From assembly GCA_024998565.1 (NCBI GenBank), contig JACOEM010000014.1:1-64000 (forward strand): DNA of 64,000 bases. Direction: 5' to 3'. Shown here in pieces: positions 32,001-42,924 of the stretch. The notes beneath the pieces were generated by a model. It was given only the letters and a program-made list of their open reading frames with translations, did no database searches and was not told the DNA's origin. Each line of letters begins with the position of its first letter. Position 1 is the first letter of the stretch. The stretch comes from Nitrospira sp. (lineage in GTDB: Bacteria; Nitrospirota; Nitrospiria; Nitrospirales; Nitrospiraceae). The position numbers were made by a program, and so were the translations under genes.

Positions 32001-32375
32001 ATGGGCAACGGAGACACCACTGCACCGTCGGACGCTTCCAATACCGGCGCCGGGGACACCAACGTGCAAGCGACCTCGTTTCCCCCGGTCGATAATCAGA
32101 ACGCCGTCCCCGCCAACAAGAACATCGAGTTCGTGCTCGATATTCCGCTGCAAGTGACCGTGCAGATCGGTTCGACGCGGATGCTGATCCGGGAGTTGCT
32201 GCAGTTGGGGCAGGGGTCGGTCATCGAGCTCAACAAGCTGGCCGGCGAACCGATGGAAGTGCTGGTCAACAACAAATTGGTCGCGCGCGGCGAAGTCGTC
32301 GTGGTCAACGAAAAGTTCGGGATTCGCCTCACGGATGTCGTGAGTCCGAATCAGCGTATTCAGCAACTCGGGTAG
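32001..32375 (+). CDS. fliN: Flagellar motor switch protein FliN
   Basis: 124 residues: a disordered Thr/Ala-rich start and a SpoA domain (VLDIPLQVTVQIGSTRMLIR, then GEPMEVLVNNKLVARGEVVV and KFGIRLTDVV). FliN lines the bottom of the C-ring and docks FliH-FliI. AAAGGAG precedes ATG 32001. Normal length. Confidence 0.94.
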   Translation: MGNGDTTAPSDASNTGAGDTNVQATSFPPVDNQNAVPANKNIEFVLDIPLQVTVQIGSTRMLIRELLQLGQGSVIELNKLAGEPMEVLVNNKLVARGEVVVVNEKFGIRLTDVVSPNQRIQQLG

Positions 32376-32432
32376 TCGGCGGAACGTGCGGCAATTCCGC
32401 CGCTCCTGCGGCGAGAGGAATAAACGGTCCCC

Positions 32433-32801
32433 ATGGAGATTTGGGAAAGTGTGGTTCGGATGGTATCGGCGCTCGGGGTCGTCCTGGCATTGATCCTGGG
32501 TCTGCTGGCCGTGGCGCGATCCGCCGTCGGACGGCGCTTTCTCCCTGTGAACGGCCCGCCGTTGGTCAAGATCATAGGAAGTGGTCCGCTCGGGTCCAGA
32601 AAGCATGTGATGGTGGTGGCGGTGGCAGGAGAGGTGCTGATCCTGGGCACCACCGCCAACGATTTGGTGCCGCTCGGAAAAATCGCCGATCCTGACGTCG
32701 CAAAACGCCTCATCGCCGAGGCATCCATGCTGCCGCCCGGAGCAGCACCCGGAATCCCCGAGTCCGGCAACCTTGAGGAGATCGCGCGTGCACGCAGGTA
32801 G
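32433..32801 (+). CDS. fliO: Flagellar export-gate assembly protein FliO
   Basis: 122 residues with a single membrane helix near the N-terminus (VSALGVVLALILGLLAVA) and a small cytoplasmic domain with the family pattern (GPLGSRKHVMVVAVAGEVLI). FliO is a membrane scaffold for FliP ring assembly. It lies in the invariable fliN-fliO-fliP order and overlaps fliP by 14 bases. Confidence 0.85.
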   Translation: MEIWESVVRMVSALGVVLALILGLLAVARSAVGRRFLPVNGPPLVKIIGSGPLGSRKHVMVVAVAGEVLILGTTANDLVPLGKIADPDVAKRLIAEASMLPPGAAPGIPESGNLEEIARARR

Positions 32802-33588
32802 TGTCCTGAGCCGGCCGAGACAAGCATCAGTCGCGCACCGTTCCGGATGGTGGGCCGGCTGCCTCCTGAGTGTCATCGTCTTCGCCTGCCTGTTCCTCGC
32901 CACCTCCGCCTACGCCGATGGGCCTTCGCTCACGATCGATCTCGGCCAGGGCGGGAGCAAACAGACTGCCGTAGTCCTGCAGATTCTGGCCCTGTTCACC
33001 GTCCTCTCCCTGGCGCCCGCCTTGTTCATCATGGTGACATCGTTTACCCGTATGGTCATCGTCCTCTCCTTTCTACGCCAGGCCATGGGGACGCAGCAGG
33101 TACCGCCTAATCAAGTTCTGATCAGCCTGGCGCTGTTTCTGACCATGTTCGTGATGGCTCCCGTCGGACAGGCCGTCTACAAGGATGCCCTGCAACCGCT
33201 GCTTGCCGAGCAAATCGGGTACGAAGATGCCTGGAATCGAGGGATTCTGCCGATCCGGGCCTTCATGTTGAAACAAATGCGCGACAAGGATCTCGAACTG
33301 TTCATGGAGCTGTCGCATGCGCCCAAAGCGACGCAGGTCGAACAGGTGCCGATCCATGTGATCATTCCTGCCTTCGTGCTGAGTGAGCTGCGGATTGCGT
33401 TTCAAATCGGATTTCTTCTCTACATTCCGTTCCTCATCGTCGACATGGTCGTCGCGAGCGTCTTGATGTCCATGGGCATGATGTTGTTGCCGCCGGTGAT
33501 GATTTCGCTGCCGTTCAAACTGATTTTGTTCGTGCTGGCCGACGGCTGGTACCTGGTCGTCGGCTCGATGGTCAGGAGCTTTCAGTAG
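32788..33588 (+). CDS. fliP: Flagellar export-gate protein FliP
   Basis: 266 residues. A cleavable signal peptide ends near SAYA (about residue 43), and four membrane helices follow, with the family motif FTRMVIVLSFLRQAMGTQQVPPNQ (given here in part) and a C-terminal ADGWYLVVGSM. Five FliP copies form the export pore with FliQ and FliR. GTG at 32788 has GAGGAG at good spacing. Confidence 0.94.
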   Translation: MHAGSVLSRPRQASVAHRSGWWAGCLLSVIVFACLFLATSAYADGPSLTIDLGQGGSKQTAVVLQILALFTVLSLAPALFIMVTSFTRMVIVLSFLRQAMGTQQVPPNQVLISLALFLTMFVMAPVGQAVYKDALQPLLAEQIGYEDAWNRGILPIRAFMLKQMRDKDLELFMELSHAPKATQVEQVPIHVIIPAFVLSELRIAFQIGFLLYIPFLIVDMVVASVLMSMGMMLLPPVMISLPFKLILFVLADGWYLVVGSMVRSFQ

Positions 33589-33598
33589 GAGCGCACGC

Positions 33599-33868
33599 AT
33601 GACGATTGAAACCGTCACAGAAATCGGTCGCCAAGCGATTGAAACCACCATGCTGGTGTCGGCGCCGATCTTGGGTTTGAGCCTGATTGTGGGGTTGTTG
33701 GTCAGCACCTTTCAGGCGATGACTCAGATCAACGAAGCGACGTTGACCTTTGTGCCCAAGGTCCTGGCGGTGTTCGCCGCCACGCTCTTGTTTCTGCCCT
33801 GGATGATGGGCGTCCTCATTGCGTTCATGACACATATCATCACGAGTATCCCGTCCCTGATTCACTGA
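33599..33868 (+). CDS. fliQ: Flagellar export-gate protein FliQ
   Basis: 89 residues with two membrane helices (TTMLVSAPILGLSLIVGLLV and VLAVFAATLLFLPWMMGVLI) and the linking QAMTQINEATLTFVPK motif. It packs around FliP-FliR in the pore. Standard length and position. Confidence 0.94.
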   Translation: MTIETVTEIGRQAIETTMLVSAPILGLSLIVGLLVSTFQAMTQINEATLTFVPKVLAVFAATLLFLPWMMGVLIAFMTHIITSIPSLIH

Positions 33869-33880
33869 TAGGCCGGTACC

Positions 33881-34672
33881 ATGATGAGCGCCTCGCAAAC
33901 CCTGCATCTCGCCCTGCCTCAGTTCCAGGCCTTTTCCATCCTGCTGGTGCGGATTGCCGGCATTGTCAGCGTCTTTCCCATCCTCAACACGCGCACGATT
34001 CCCATGCCGGTCAAAACGGGGCTCGTCGCCATGCTGGGGCTGGTTTTGGCGCCGATCATTCGCCTGCCGAGCCTGCCGAACGATCCGGTCCTGGTCATCG
34101 CCGGAATCGGCAGTGAGTTTCTCATCGGGCTGACGATCGGTTTGGCCGTGCGACTGCTGTTCTCGGGGTTTCAGGTCGCCGGTGACATGATCGGCACGCA
34201 GATGGGTTTCAGCGCCATTCAAATGTTTGATCCCATGAGCCACCAGAACACGCCGATCATTGCGCAATTTCAACTCACGCTTGGGTCCTTGGTATTTCTG
34301 TCTCTCAACGCGCATCTGCTGGTGGTGCATGCGATCGGCATGAGTTACGAATACGTCCCGCCGTTCGGAGCCTCGTTATCCGACGGTATCGCTCAGGATA
34401 TCATTCACCTGGCGCAAAATATGCTGGGAGTCGCCCTCAAGCTCGCGGCTCCCGTCTTCGCAACGCTCCTCATCGTCAATACCGTTCTGGCGATCCTTGG
34501 CCGGGCGGTCCCTCAGATGAATGTATTTGTCACAAGTTTTCCGATCACCATCGGGGCAGGCTTCCTCGCCATGAGCCTGGCGATGCCCTTCACCCTGTTG
34601 TTGTTTGAAACAGAATTCGAAACCCTGGTGGAAACCATCCTCGGACTCCTGAAGGCACTCGGTCATGGCTGA
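33881..34672 (+). CDS. fliR: Flagellar export-gate protein FliR
   Basis: 263 residues, multi-spanning, with the family segments FQVAGDMIGTQMGFS and GRAVPQMNVFVTSFPITI. It completes the FliPQR gate. Its stop overlaps the flhB start by 8 bases. ATG codons at 33881 and 33884 are both possible. Confidence 0.94.
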   Translation: MMSASQTLHLALPQFQAFSILLVRIAGIVSVFPILNTRTIPMPVKTGLVAMLGLVLAPIIRLPSLPNDPVLVIAGIGSEFLIGLTIGLAVRLLFSGFQVAGDMIGTQMGFSAIQMFDPMSHQNTPIIAQFQLTLGSLVFLSLNAHLLVVHAIGMSYEYVPPFGASLSDGIAQDIIHLAQNMLGVALKLAAPVFATLLIVNTVLAILGRAVPQMNVFVTSFPITIGAGFLAMSLAMPFTLLLFETEFETLVETILGLLKALGHG

Positions 34673-35747
34673 CAGCGCGCAGAATCGGACAGAACAGGCA
34701 ACCCCGAAACGCAAAGCAGATGCGCGGGCGAAAGGCCAGGTCGCTCTCAGTCGGGACGCCGCCATGGCGGTGGGGTTATTGGGAAGCTTGGGCGCTCTCT
34801 ATTGGATGACGCCCGGCATTCTGAACGGGCTTCGAGAGTCGCTTCAATTGTGGTTGAGTAAATCCATGGAGGATTCCACGCAGCGCACACTGAGTCTCGA
34901 CCATCTGCATTTAATCCTGAGGCAGATCGGAATCGATGTGTTTGTGATGCTCGGCCCGGTCATTGCCGGAATCGCGGTCGTCGGCGTGGGAGCCAACCTC
35001 ATGCAAACCGGTTTCCTCTGGAAGCGAGACGCCCTGCAGTTGGAGTTTTCCCGCATTAACCCGATGGCCGGGTTCTCGCGGCTCTTCTCCGTCCGGTCCT
35101 TCAGCGAACTGGTGAAATCGTGGCTCAAGATCTTTGCCATCGGAGGAGTCGGCTATCTCACGATCAAGCAGGATATGGTGCTGTTCTCTCCCTTGACGCA
35201 ATTCGGCATGGAGACGCTCTTGCCGACGGTAGGGTGGGCGACATTCAAAGCTGCGCTCATGATGGGGGGAGCGGCCCTTGTGATCGGCGGCCTGGACTAT
35301 GGCTTCCAACGGTTTGAATGGGAACGCGACCTCCGCATGTCACGCGACGAAATCAAAGAGGAAAGTCGGGCGGCAGAAGGAGATCCTGGGCTGAAGGCGA
35401 AGATCCGGAGCACTCAACGAGAGATGTCCCGGAAACGCATGATGGCCGCCGTCCCAAAGGCGGATGTCATCATCACCAACCCGACGCACCTGGCGGTGGC
35501 TCTGAAGTACGACTCCAAGGCCATGGGAGCGCCGATCGTCGTGGCCAAGGGCGCCGGTTACGTGGCCGAGAAGATCCGGGAAATCGGTCGACAACACGGG
35601 GTCATGATCGTCGAAAACAAGTTGGTCGCCCGTACCCTGTTTAAGCTGGTCGAGGTGGGTCGGGAAGTGCCCGAAGATCTCTATCGTGCGGTCGCAGAAA
35701 TCCTGGCGTTTGTGTATCGCGTGCGCGGCAAACTGCCGCCGGCGTAA
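34665..35747 (+). CDS. flhB: Flagellar export switch protein FlhB
   Basis: 360 residues: four membrane helices in the first 215 residues and a cytoplasmic domain with the self-cleavage site NPTH at residues 272-275. Cleavage and FliK contact switch export from hook-type to filament-type substrates. The typical TEQATPKRKADARAKGQ start is present. Overlaps fliR. Confidence 0.95.
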   Translation: MADSAQNRTEQATPKRKADARAKGQVALSRDAAMAVGLLGSLGALYWMTPGILNGLRESLQLWLSKSMEDSTQRTLSLDHLHLILRQIGIDVFVMLGPVIAGIAVVGVGANLMQTGFLWKRDALQLEFSRINPMAGFSRLFSVRSFSELVKSWLKIFAIGGVGYLTIKQDMVLFSPLTQFGMETLLPTVGWATFKAALMMGGAALVIGGLDYGFQRFEWERDLRMSRDEIKEESRAAEGDPGLKAKIRSTQREMSRKRMMAAVPKADVIITNPTHLAVALKYDSKAMGAPIVVAKGAGYVAEKIREIGRQHGVMIVENKLVARTLFKLVEVGREVPEDLYRAVAEILAFVYRVRGKLPPA

Positions 35748-35769
35748 TGCGGGTTGGATTGGAGTGTAG

Positions 35770-37874
35770 ATGACGAACGAGCAGACATCCGTATCCACGA
35801 CCTCTTTGGTCAAGCACCCGGACATCATGATGTCCGTGGGGGTTGTGGGCATTTTGATGGTCATGTTGATTCCTCTTCCGCGGTTTTTTCTGGACCTCCT
35901 CCTCGCCTTCAACATCACACTCTCCATCATCGTGCTGCTGGTCGGCATGCAGGTACGCCGGCCGCTGGAATTCTCCGTGTTTCCGTCGATTCTGCTGATG
36001 GTGACGCTCCTTCGTCTCGCCCTCAATATCGCCTCCACGCGCTTGATCCTCCTGCACGGCAATGAAGGCGCCGCCGCCGCAGGCGAGGTCATCCGGGCCT
36101 TCGGCACATTCGTGGTCGGCGGCAACTACACCGTCGGGCTCGTCGTGTTCACCATTCTCGTCATCATCAACTTCGTGGTCATCACCAAGGGCGCCGGCCG
36201 CGTCGCCGAAGTGGCGGCCCGATTCACTTTGGACGCGATGCCCGGCAAACAGATGAGCATCGACGCCGATCTGAACGCCGGCCTGATCAATGACAAAGAA
36301 GCCCGTCAACGCAGAAAAGAGATCGCGCAAGAAGCCGATTTTTACGGCGCCATGGACGGTTCGAGCAAGTTTGTGCGAGGCGACGCCGTGGCGGCCGTCA
36401 TTATCACGCTCGTCAACATTCTGGGCGGGTTGACGATCGGTGTGTTGCAACAGGGCATGACGCTGGCCGCAGCGGCGCAGACCTATACGCTGTTGACGGT
36501 GGGTGAAGGTCTCGTGGCGCAGGTCCCGGCGCTCATCGTTTCCACGGCAGCCGGTATCGTCATCACTCGCGCCGCTTCCGAAGTGAACTTAGGATTTGAG
36601 ATCAGCCGTCAGGTCCTCATCTCCCCGAAGGCTATCGGCACGGCTTCAGGGATTCTTATCACGCTGGGCCTTGTCCCGGGACTTCCCCATATCGCATTCC
36701 TCGCGTTGGGCGGCCTGACCGCCTGGATGGCGTATCAGATCAACGAACAGCAGAAGGCTGTCGAAGCCGCACCCGCCCAGGCCTCCACACAAGTCAAAGC
36801 CGAAGAGGCCGCGACACAAGTGGTTCCCCTCGATCTCATGGAAGTACAGGTCGGCTACGGCCTCATCGGGCTCGTCGATGGCGGGCAAGGCGGTGCGTTG
36901 CTGGATCGTATCAAAGGGCTTCGGCGACAGTTCGCGGAACAGATGGGCTTTGTCCTGCCGCCGATCCATATTCGCGACAACTTACAGCTTCGGCCTAATG
37001 AATATGCGGCGCTGCTCAAAGGCGTGGAACTCGCCAAGTCTGAGGTGATGCCGGCGCATGTGCTCGCGATCGACCCCGGTACGGCTCAGCGGGGGGCCAT
37101 CCATGGATTGCCGACCAAAGAACCGGCGTTCGGCCTGCCGGCCATGTGGGTGCCGGAGCAGCAACGTGAACAGGCGCAAATGGCAGGGTATACGGTCGTG
37201 GATCCGGGATCGGCCATCGCAACCCACTTGTCCGAGTTGATCAAACGGCATGCGCATGAACTCCTGGGGCGGCAAGAAGTGCAGGGTTTGCTCGATCAAC
37301 TGGGCAAAAATCACCCCAAGCTGGTTGAGGAAGTCATTCCCAATCTGATTCCGTTGGGCACTCTCGTCAGAGTTTTGTCGCATCTCCTGCGGGAGGGTGT
37401 ACCAATTCGTGACTTGCGGACGATTCTTGAAACTATTGCCGACCATGCGGCAACCACAAAAGACGCCGATATTTTGACGGAAGTCGTCAGGCAATCACTG
37501 GGACGGACCATCACGAAGCAATATCTCGCGCCAGATGGCTCGTTGCCGATCATCGGACTGGATCCGCGATTGGATCGCACGCTCGCCGATCAAGCGAATG
37601 CAGCCGGACAGGGATCCCAGTGGGTGCCGGACCCGCTGGTGGCACAGAAACTGCTCACTGCATTGAAGGCTGCCGCGGAACGTATGGTCGGGCGCGGGCA
37701 TCAACCGGTCATTTTGTGTTCGCCTTCGTTGCGACGACATCTGCGGAAACTGACGGACAGAATTTTGCACTCGGTTCCGATTTTAGGATTGAACGAGGTG
37801 GAGAGCGTGACACGTTTGCAAGCAGTGGAAACCGTACGGCTCGACCTTGAGGTCGGTGATACCAGGAGCTTGGC

Positions 37875-37878
<4 letters not shown>
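35770..37878 (+). CDS. flhA: Flagellar export-gate protein FlhA
   Basis: 702 residues of the usual length, with eight membrane helices in the first 330 residues, the FHIPEP-family loop (the GRVAEVAARFTLDAMPGKQM segment) and a large cytoplasmic domain that forms the nonameric export ring. It uses proton-motive force for export. It overlaps flhF in ATGA. Confidence 0.95.
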
Positions 37879-39158
<1,280 letters not shown>

Positions 39159-39186
39159 GCGACTGGCGAACAAGAGGGGAGTGACG

Positions 39187-40053
39187 ATGGCGATGCAACC
39201 AGGAATTTTGGATCCGCAGTTGAGAGCGCTTGATGACAACGTCGGTCCTTCACGCACGCAAGTGATCACCGTCACCAGCGGAAAAGGCGGGGTAGGAAAG
39301 ACCAACGTTGTGGCCAATACCGCCATCGCCCTGGCTCAAACCGGAAAGCGTGTGCTCGTGCTGGATGCGGATCTCGGCCTGGGGAATGTCGATATTCTGC
39401 TCGGCCTGACACCGAAATACACGTTGGAGCATGTCCTCGCGAAGACCTGCCGGTTGGAGGATATCGCGCTGACCGGGCCGCACGGCATTACTGTCCTCCC
39501 GGCCAGTACCGGTATCTCTCAGTTGACGATCCTGACGGAAGCGCAACAGCTCATCCTTCAAGATGAACTTGAGCGATTGGCATCGAACATGGATGTCTTG
39601 TTGATCGACACCGGGGCGGGCATTTCCTCGACCGTGACCTACTTTGCGGCGGCGGCCCAATCCATCGTTGTGGTGGTGTCTCCCGAGCCGACCTCCATGA
39701 CGGACGCCTATGCGTTAATGAAAGTCCTGTTACGGCAGTACCGGGAGCGCCGCTTCCATGTGCTCGTCAACATGGTGAAGTCGCCGCGGGATGCCGCACG
39801 GATTTTCCGGAAACTGGAGTTGGCCGTCAGTCGATTTTTGCATATTTCTCTGGATTACCTGGGTGCGATTCCCCTGGACGACTATGTGCCGATGGCCGTG
39901 ACCCAGCAGCGGGCCGTCATCGATCTCTTTCCGCACGCGCCGTCCAGCCGTGCCTTTCGCGAACTGACTGAGGCGGTGGCTCAGTTGACTCCACCGGCGC
40001 TTCCCAAAGGCACAGTGCAGTTCCTCTGGCAACAACTTTTGCGGACGCACTGA
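39187..40053 (+). CDS. flhG: MinD-like ATPase FlhG (FleN)
   Basis: 288 residues with the deviant Walker A SGKGGVGKT, switch I/II signatures (LDADLGLGNVDILLG and LLIDTGAGIS) and no MinE partner nearby. FlhG limits the number of flagella and acts with FlhF. The ATG at 39187 has GAGGGGA upstream and skips the GTG two codons before; the frame extends further up into flhF but has no support there. fliA follows after 18 bases. Confidence 0.93.
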   Translation: MAMQPGILDPQLRALDDNVGPSRTQVITVTSGKGGVGKTNVVANTAIALAQTGKRVLVLDADLGLGNVDILLGLTPKYTLEHVLAKTCRLEDIALTGPHGITVLPASTGISQLTILTEAQQLILQDELERLASNMDVLLIDTGAGISSTVTYFAAAAQSIVVVVSPEPTSMTDAYALMKVLLRQYRERRFHVLVNMVKSPRDAARIFRKLELAVSRFLHISLDYLGAIPLDDYVPMAVTQQRAVIDLFPHAPSSRAFRELTEAVAQLTPPALPKGTVQFLWQQLLRTH

Positions 40054-40071
40054 CTGAAAGGACTGTAGCGA

Positions 40072-40833
40072 ATGATGGACGCTCGAAAAATGTCTGCGGT
40101 CAGAAACGCCCCGCGCCGGGTGATTGCGGAGGCGGATCGTGAACGGGTGATTCAGGAATTCACGCACGTCGTGAAGGCCATGGCCCATCGTCTGGCCTTT
40201 CGACTGCCGGCCTATATGGACGCGGAAGATTTGATCTCCGTCGGGATCATGGGCCTCATGGATGCGATGGACAAGTACGATCCGACGCGCGAAGCCAAGT
40301 TCAAAACCTACGCGGAGTTCCGTATCCGTGGCGCGATGCTCGATGAAATCCGGTCGATGGATTGGATTCCTCGCTCGGTCCATGAGCGGATTACGCTTCT
40401 GCAAAAGACCTATTCAGAGCTGTTGCACAGACTCGGGCGCCCGCCGACAGACCAGGAAGTCGGCAAAGAATTGAAGATGTCCGCGGAGGAACTGGATGAA
40501 TTCCTGACTCGCTCACGCGGCGCCGTGGTGATCAGCCTGGACGATCTCGGCGTACAGGATGCGGACGGGCATAAGATCATCAGTGTGTTGACCGACTCCA
40601 ATCAGCCGGATCCTCTCTCGGTCCTGGTGAACGAACGGGCGCGCCACGTGCTCGAAGCGGCGATCCAGGATCTGCCGGAGAAAGAACGGTTGGTATTGTC
40701 GCTCTACTATTTCGAGGAACTCACGATGAAGGAGATCGGGCAGGCGCTCAAGGTGACCGAATCGCGCGTATGCCAGATCCATTCGAAAGCCATCCTCCAC
40801 TTGAAAGCGCGGCTCGAACCGGTGGATGTGTGA
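40072..40833 (+). CDS. fliA: Flagellar sigma factor FliA (sigma-28)
   Basis: 253 residues with region 2 (DLISVGIMGLMDAMDKYDP, KFKTYAEFRIRGAMLDEIRS), region 3 and region 4 (LPEKERLVLSLYYFEELTMK, then ALKVTESRVCQIHSKA). Region 1 is absent, as in the family. It directs late flagellar genes and is held inactive by FlgM, encoded 6 kb downstream. Several promoters fitting its consensus are present in this window. Confidence 0.95.
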   Translation: MMDARKMSAVRNAPRRVIAEADRERVIQEFTHVVKAMAHRLAFRLPAYMDAEDLISVGIMGLMDAMDKYDPTREAKFKTYAEFRIRGAMLDEIRSMDWIPRSVHERITLLQKTYSELLHRLGRPPTDQEVGKELKMSAEELDEFLTRSRGAVVISLDDLGVQDADGHKIISVLTDSNQPDPLSVLVNERARHVLEAAIQDLPEKERLVLSLYYFEELTMKEIGQALKVTESRVCQIHSKAILHLKARLEPVDV

Positions 40834-40916
40834 GATGACCCTCCGCGCGGTTTGGCGGTCGTTGCTGTTCGTTTGTATCGTCGGCGCCCCAGCGGCGTCC
40901 TGCGGGCCACCCTGCC

Positions 40917-40944
40917 TTTAGTTTCGTCTCCACTGTTCCGATAC
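40917..40944 (+). promoter_or_regulatory. Candidate sigma-28 promoter of the GGDEF-like gene
   Basis: TTTAGTTT, a 12-base spacer and TCCGATAC lie 48 bases before the ATG at 40993. Each octamer has two mismatches to consensus; the spacing equals that of the other candidates in this window. Confidence 0.4.
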
Positions 40945-40992
40945 CTCCCTAGTCCAACATCCCGTTGGCTGCGCTGCTCCATCGGGGAGGGT

Positions 40993-41868
40993 ATGCATTT
41001 GTCACGTCCGGAACTCAACACGTCGAGCGACCACGACGGGTCGGATTCAACGAACCGGCATGGGTGGCCCCACAGCGATGCGGAGACCGAATCGTTTGAG
41101 AGCGCTCGAGTCGGCGTCGTGTCCTGTCTCCTGTTCATGGCCGGCGGATTGTATTGGACCGCCTCTGTAGGTCTGCTGACGATCTCGGCGTTGACGGCCT
41201 ATCCCGTCATGATCTCGGCTGCTCTTCTCCTCACGCTGCTGGTCTTTGGCGCAACGTTCTGGACTCCGCGCGGCCCGCAATCGGCATCCGGGATGCATGC
41301 ACTGTCGGAAGAATTGAACGGGTCCGGCATGCACACCTACGACTCGGTCACCGGATTGCCGACCTATCGTCTTTTTACGTCTCTCCTCAAGCAAGCCCTG
41401 GCGCAGGCCGACAAGCATGGCCGGCCGGTAGCGGTCCTCATGATCGAGCTGGATCACTTCACCCCGAAAACCGACGAACAGGCGCAAATCAACCTCAACC
41501 TCATGTATCGCGTGCACGCTGCACGAGTGAAGAGCGCCCTGCGCACGACCGACACGGTGGCAAGACTTGCTGAACGCACCTTTGGCGTCCTGCTGGATCA
41601 GGTCACCGGTCCGGAAGAGGTGCTGGCCATCGCCAGAAAGATGCAACTCACGATATCGCTGCCGGTCACCCTTGACGGGCACGAACTCTTCCTCACCAGC
41701 CGGATTGGAATCAGTCTCTCCAGCCTTCAAACTGAGAACGGTGACGCGCTCCTCGATGCGGCCACCCGGGCCGTGGCAAGGGCTCGGGCCGAAGGGTACG
41801 CCCTCTATGGACTCCCCGGCGCAAGTGCATCCGCCTCCGTTGATGCCACTTCCACGATCGCTGCCTGA
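40993..41868 (+). CDS. Membrane protein with degenerate GGDEF domain
   Basis: 291 residues from ATG 40993 (GGGGAGGGT upstream). Two membrane helices (about 40-90) precede a diguanylate-cyclase-type domain that begins DSVTGLPTYRLFTSLLKQAL. The signature GGDEF is replaced by a stretch reading LAERTFGVLL, and the metal- and GTP-binding residues are not kept. The domain is therefore probably inactive and may act as a sensor or partner. It stands between fliA and the flgF operon and has a possible FliA promoter, so a part in c-di-GMP control of motility is likely but unproved. Confidence 0.65.
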   Translation: MHLSRPELNTSSDHDGSDSTNRHGWPHSDAETESFESARVGVVSCLLFMAGGLYWTASVGLLTISALTAYPVMISAALLLTLLVFGATFWTPRGPQSASGMHALSEELNGSGMHTYDSVTGLPTYRLFTSLLKQALAQADKHGRPVAVLMIELDHFTPKTDEQAQINLNLMYRVHAARVKSALRTTDTVARLAERTFGVLLDQVTGPEEVLAIARKMQLTISLPVTLDGHELFLTSRIGISLSSLQTENGDALLDAATRAVARARAEGYALYGLPGASASASVDATSTIAA

Positions 41869-41923
41869 TCTCCGGAACTCTCGTCGCACACGATTCCATG
41901 TAGGCAGGACTTTCCCTGCTTCC

Positions 41924-41944
41924 GGCAAAGACTTCCGGTTTGCC
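41924..41944 (+). promoter_or_regulatory. Inverted repeat upstream of the flgF sigma-54 promoter
   Basis: GGCAAA and TTTGCC flank 9 bases about 145 bases before the -24 element of flgF, in a region that also repeats the motif AAGAC(C)TTCCGGTT near 41930 and 41999. Distance and symmetry suit an enhancer for an NtrC-type activator. I could not confirm the same motif upstream of the other three sigma-54 promoters. Confidence 0.3.
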
Positions 41945-42087
41945 ACGCCGTTTGACAGGCACCGTTGACGGCGGAAGAATTTTCCCTCCGGCATCTCAAA
42001 GACCTTCCGGTTCCCATCTCTCGACAATCACAAGGAATTTTGTCCGACCCTCGTTTCGGCAGCACCGGGTCGCCTGGCGAATCGCGA

Positions 42088-42103
42088 TGGCATGTCCATT
42101 GCT
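42088..42103 (+). promoter_or_regulatory. Sigma-54 promoter of the flgF operon
   Basis: TGGCATGTCCATTGCT fits the -24/-12 consensus (TGGCA, TTGCT, correct spacing) and stands 44 bases before flgF. Confidence 0.72.
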
Positions 42104-42147
42104 AACTCCTTCTGCAGCACAACAGGTTCATCTGGAACAGGCGAGCA

Positions 42148-42915
42148 ATGAATCGAGCCATCTACCCCATACTGTCAGGCGCCGTCGCCCAGGAAAAGCA
42201 ACTCACGGTCTTCGCCAACAATCTGGCGAATGTGAACACGGCCGGATTCAAGCAGGACCAGCAAGGATTCCGCGGCCTCTTTGCCCGTGCCAGTTCGACG
42301 GGGATGGGAGTGGTATCAGGAGGCCTCTCCTCCGCCATTTCGACCAGACCAGCGGGTCCCAGCGAACGGGTTTTTGCCGAGGTGCATGGAGTCCGAACGG
42401 CCTTTGAGCCGGGGCGTATCCGCATTACGGGCAATCCGCTGGATGTCGCCATACAGAACGATGGATTTTTTGAGGTCAAGACTCCCGACGGCGCTCGTTA
42501 CACACGCAACGGCATTTTTTCTCTCGACAGCCAACGACGCCTGGTCACCAATCTCGGGCACCCGGTCATGGGCACCAAAGGAGAGATCAAAGTGCCGCCC
42601 GGCAACATTCAGATCAATGCGGAGGGGGCGATCCAGGTGGACGGCACTCCGATCGGCAGCATCAAGGTGGTCGAGTTTCCGGAGAACGGAATGCCGCAAA
42701 AGTTTGCCGAAGGACTGTTTGTCGGCGGGAAACCGGCGGTGTCGACAAGGCCGCAGGTGCAGTCGGGACACATCGAAGAGTCCAACGTGAATTCGTTGAG
42801 TGAAATGGTGAAGATGATGCAAGGCATGCGCAGTTACGAGTCGGCGCAGAAATTGATCCAAACGATGGATCGCATGACCGAAACGGCCATTCAGGATCTG
42901 GGCCGGGTGCAATAG
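42148..42915 (+). CDS. flgF: Flagellar proximal rod protein FlgF
   Basis: 255 residues with the rod/hook N-terminus (LTVFANNLANVNTAGFKQDQ) and C-terminus (SNVNSLSEMVKMMQGMRSYE). It is the first gene behind a sigma-54 promoter and precedes flgG, the distal rod. Distinguished from flgG by order and by the typical FlgF N-terminus. Confidence 0.9.
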   Translation: MNRAIYPILSGAVAQEKQLTVFANNLANVNTAGFKQDQQGFRGLFARASSTGMGVVSGGLSSAISTRPAGPSERVFAEVHGVRTAFEPGRIRITGNPLDVAIQNDGFFEVKTPDGARYTRNGIFSLDSQRRLVTNLGHPVMGTKGEIKVPPGNIQINAEGAIQVDGTPIGSIKVVEFPENGMPQKFAEGLFVGGKPAVSTRPQVQSGHIEESNVNSLSEMVKMMQGMRSYESAQKLIQTMDRMTETAIQDLGRVQ

Positions 42916-42924
42916 GAGGAGCGT

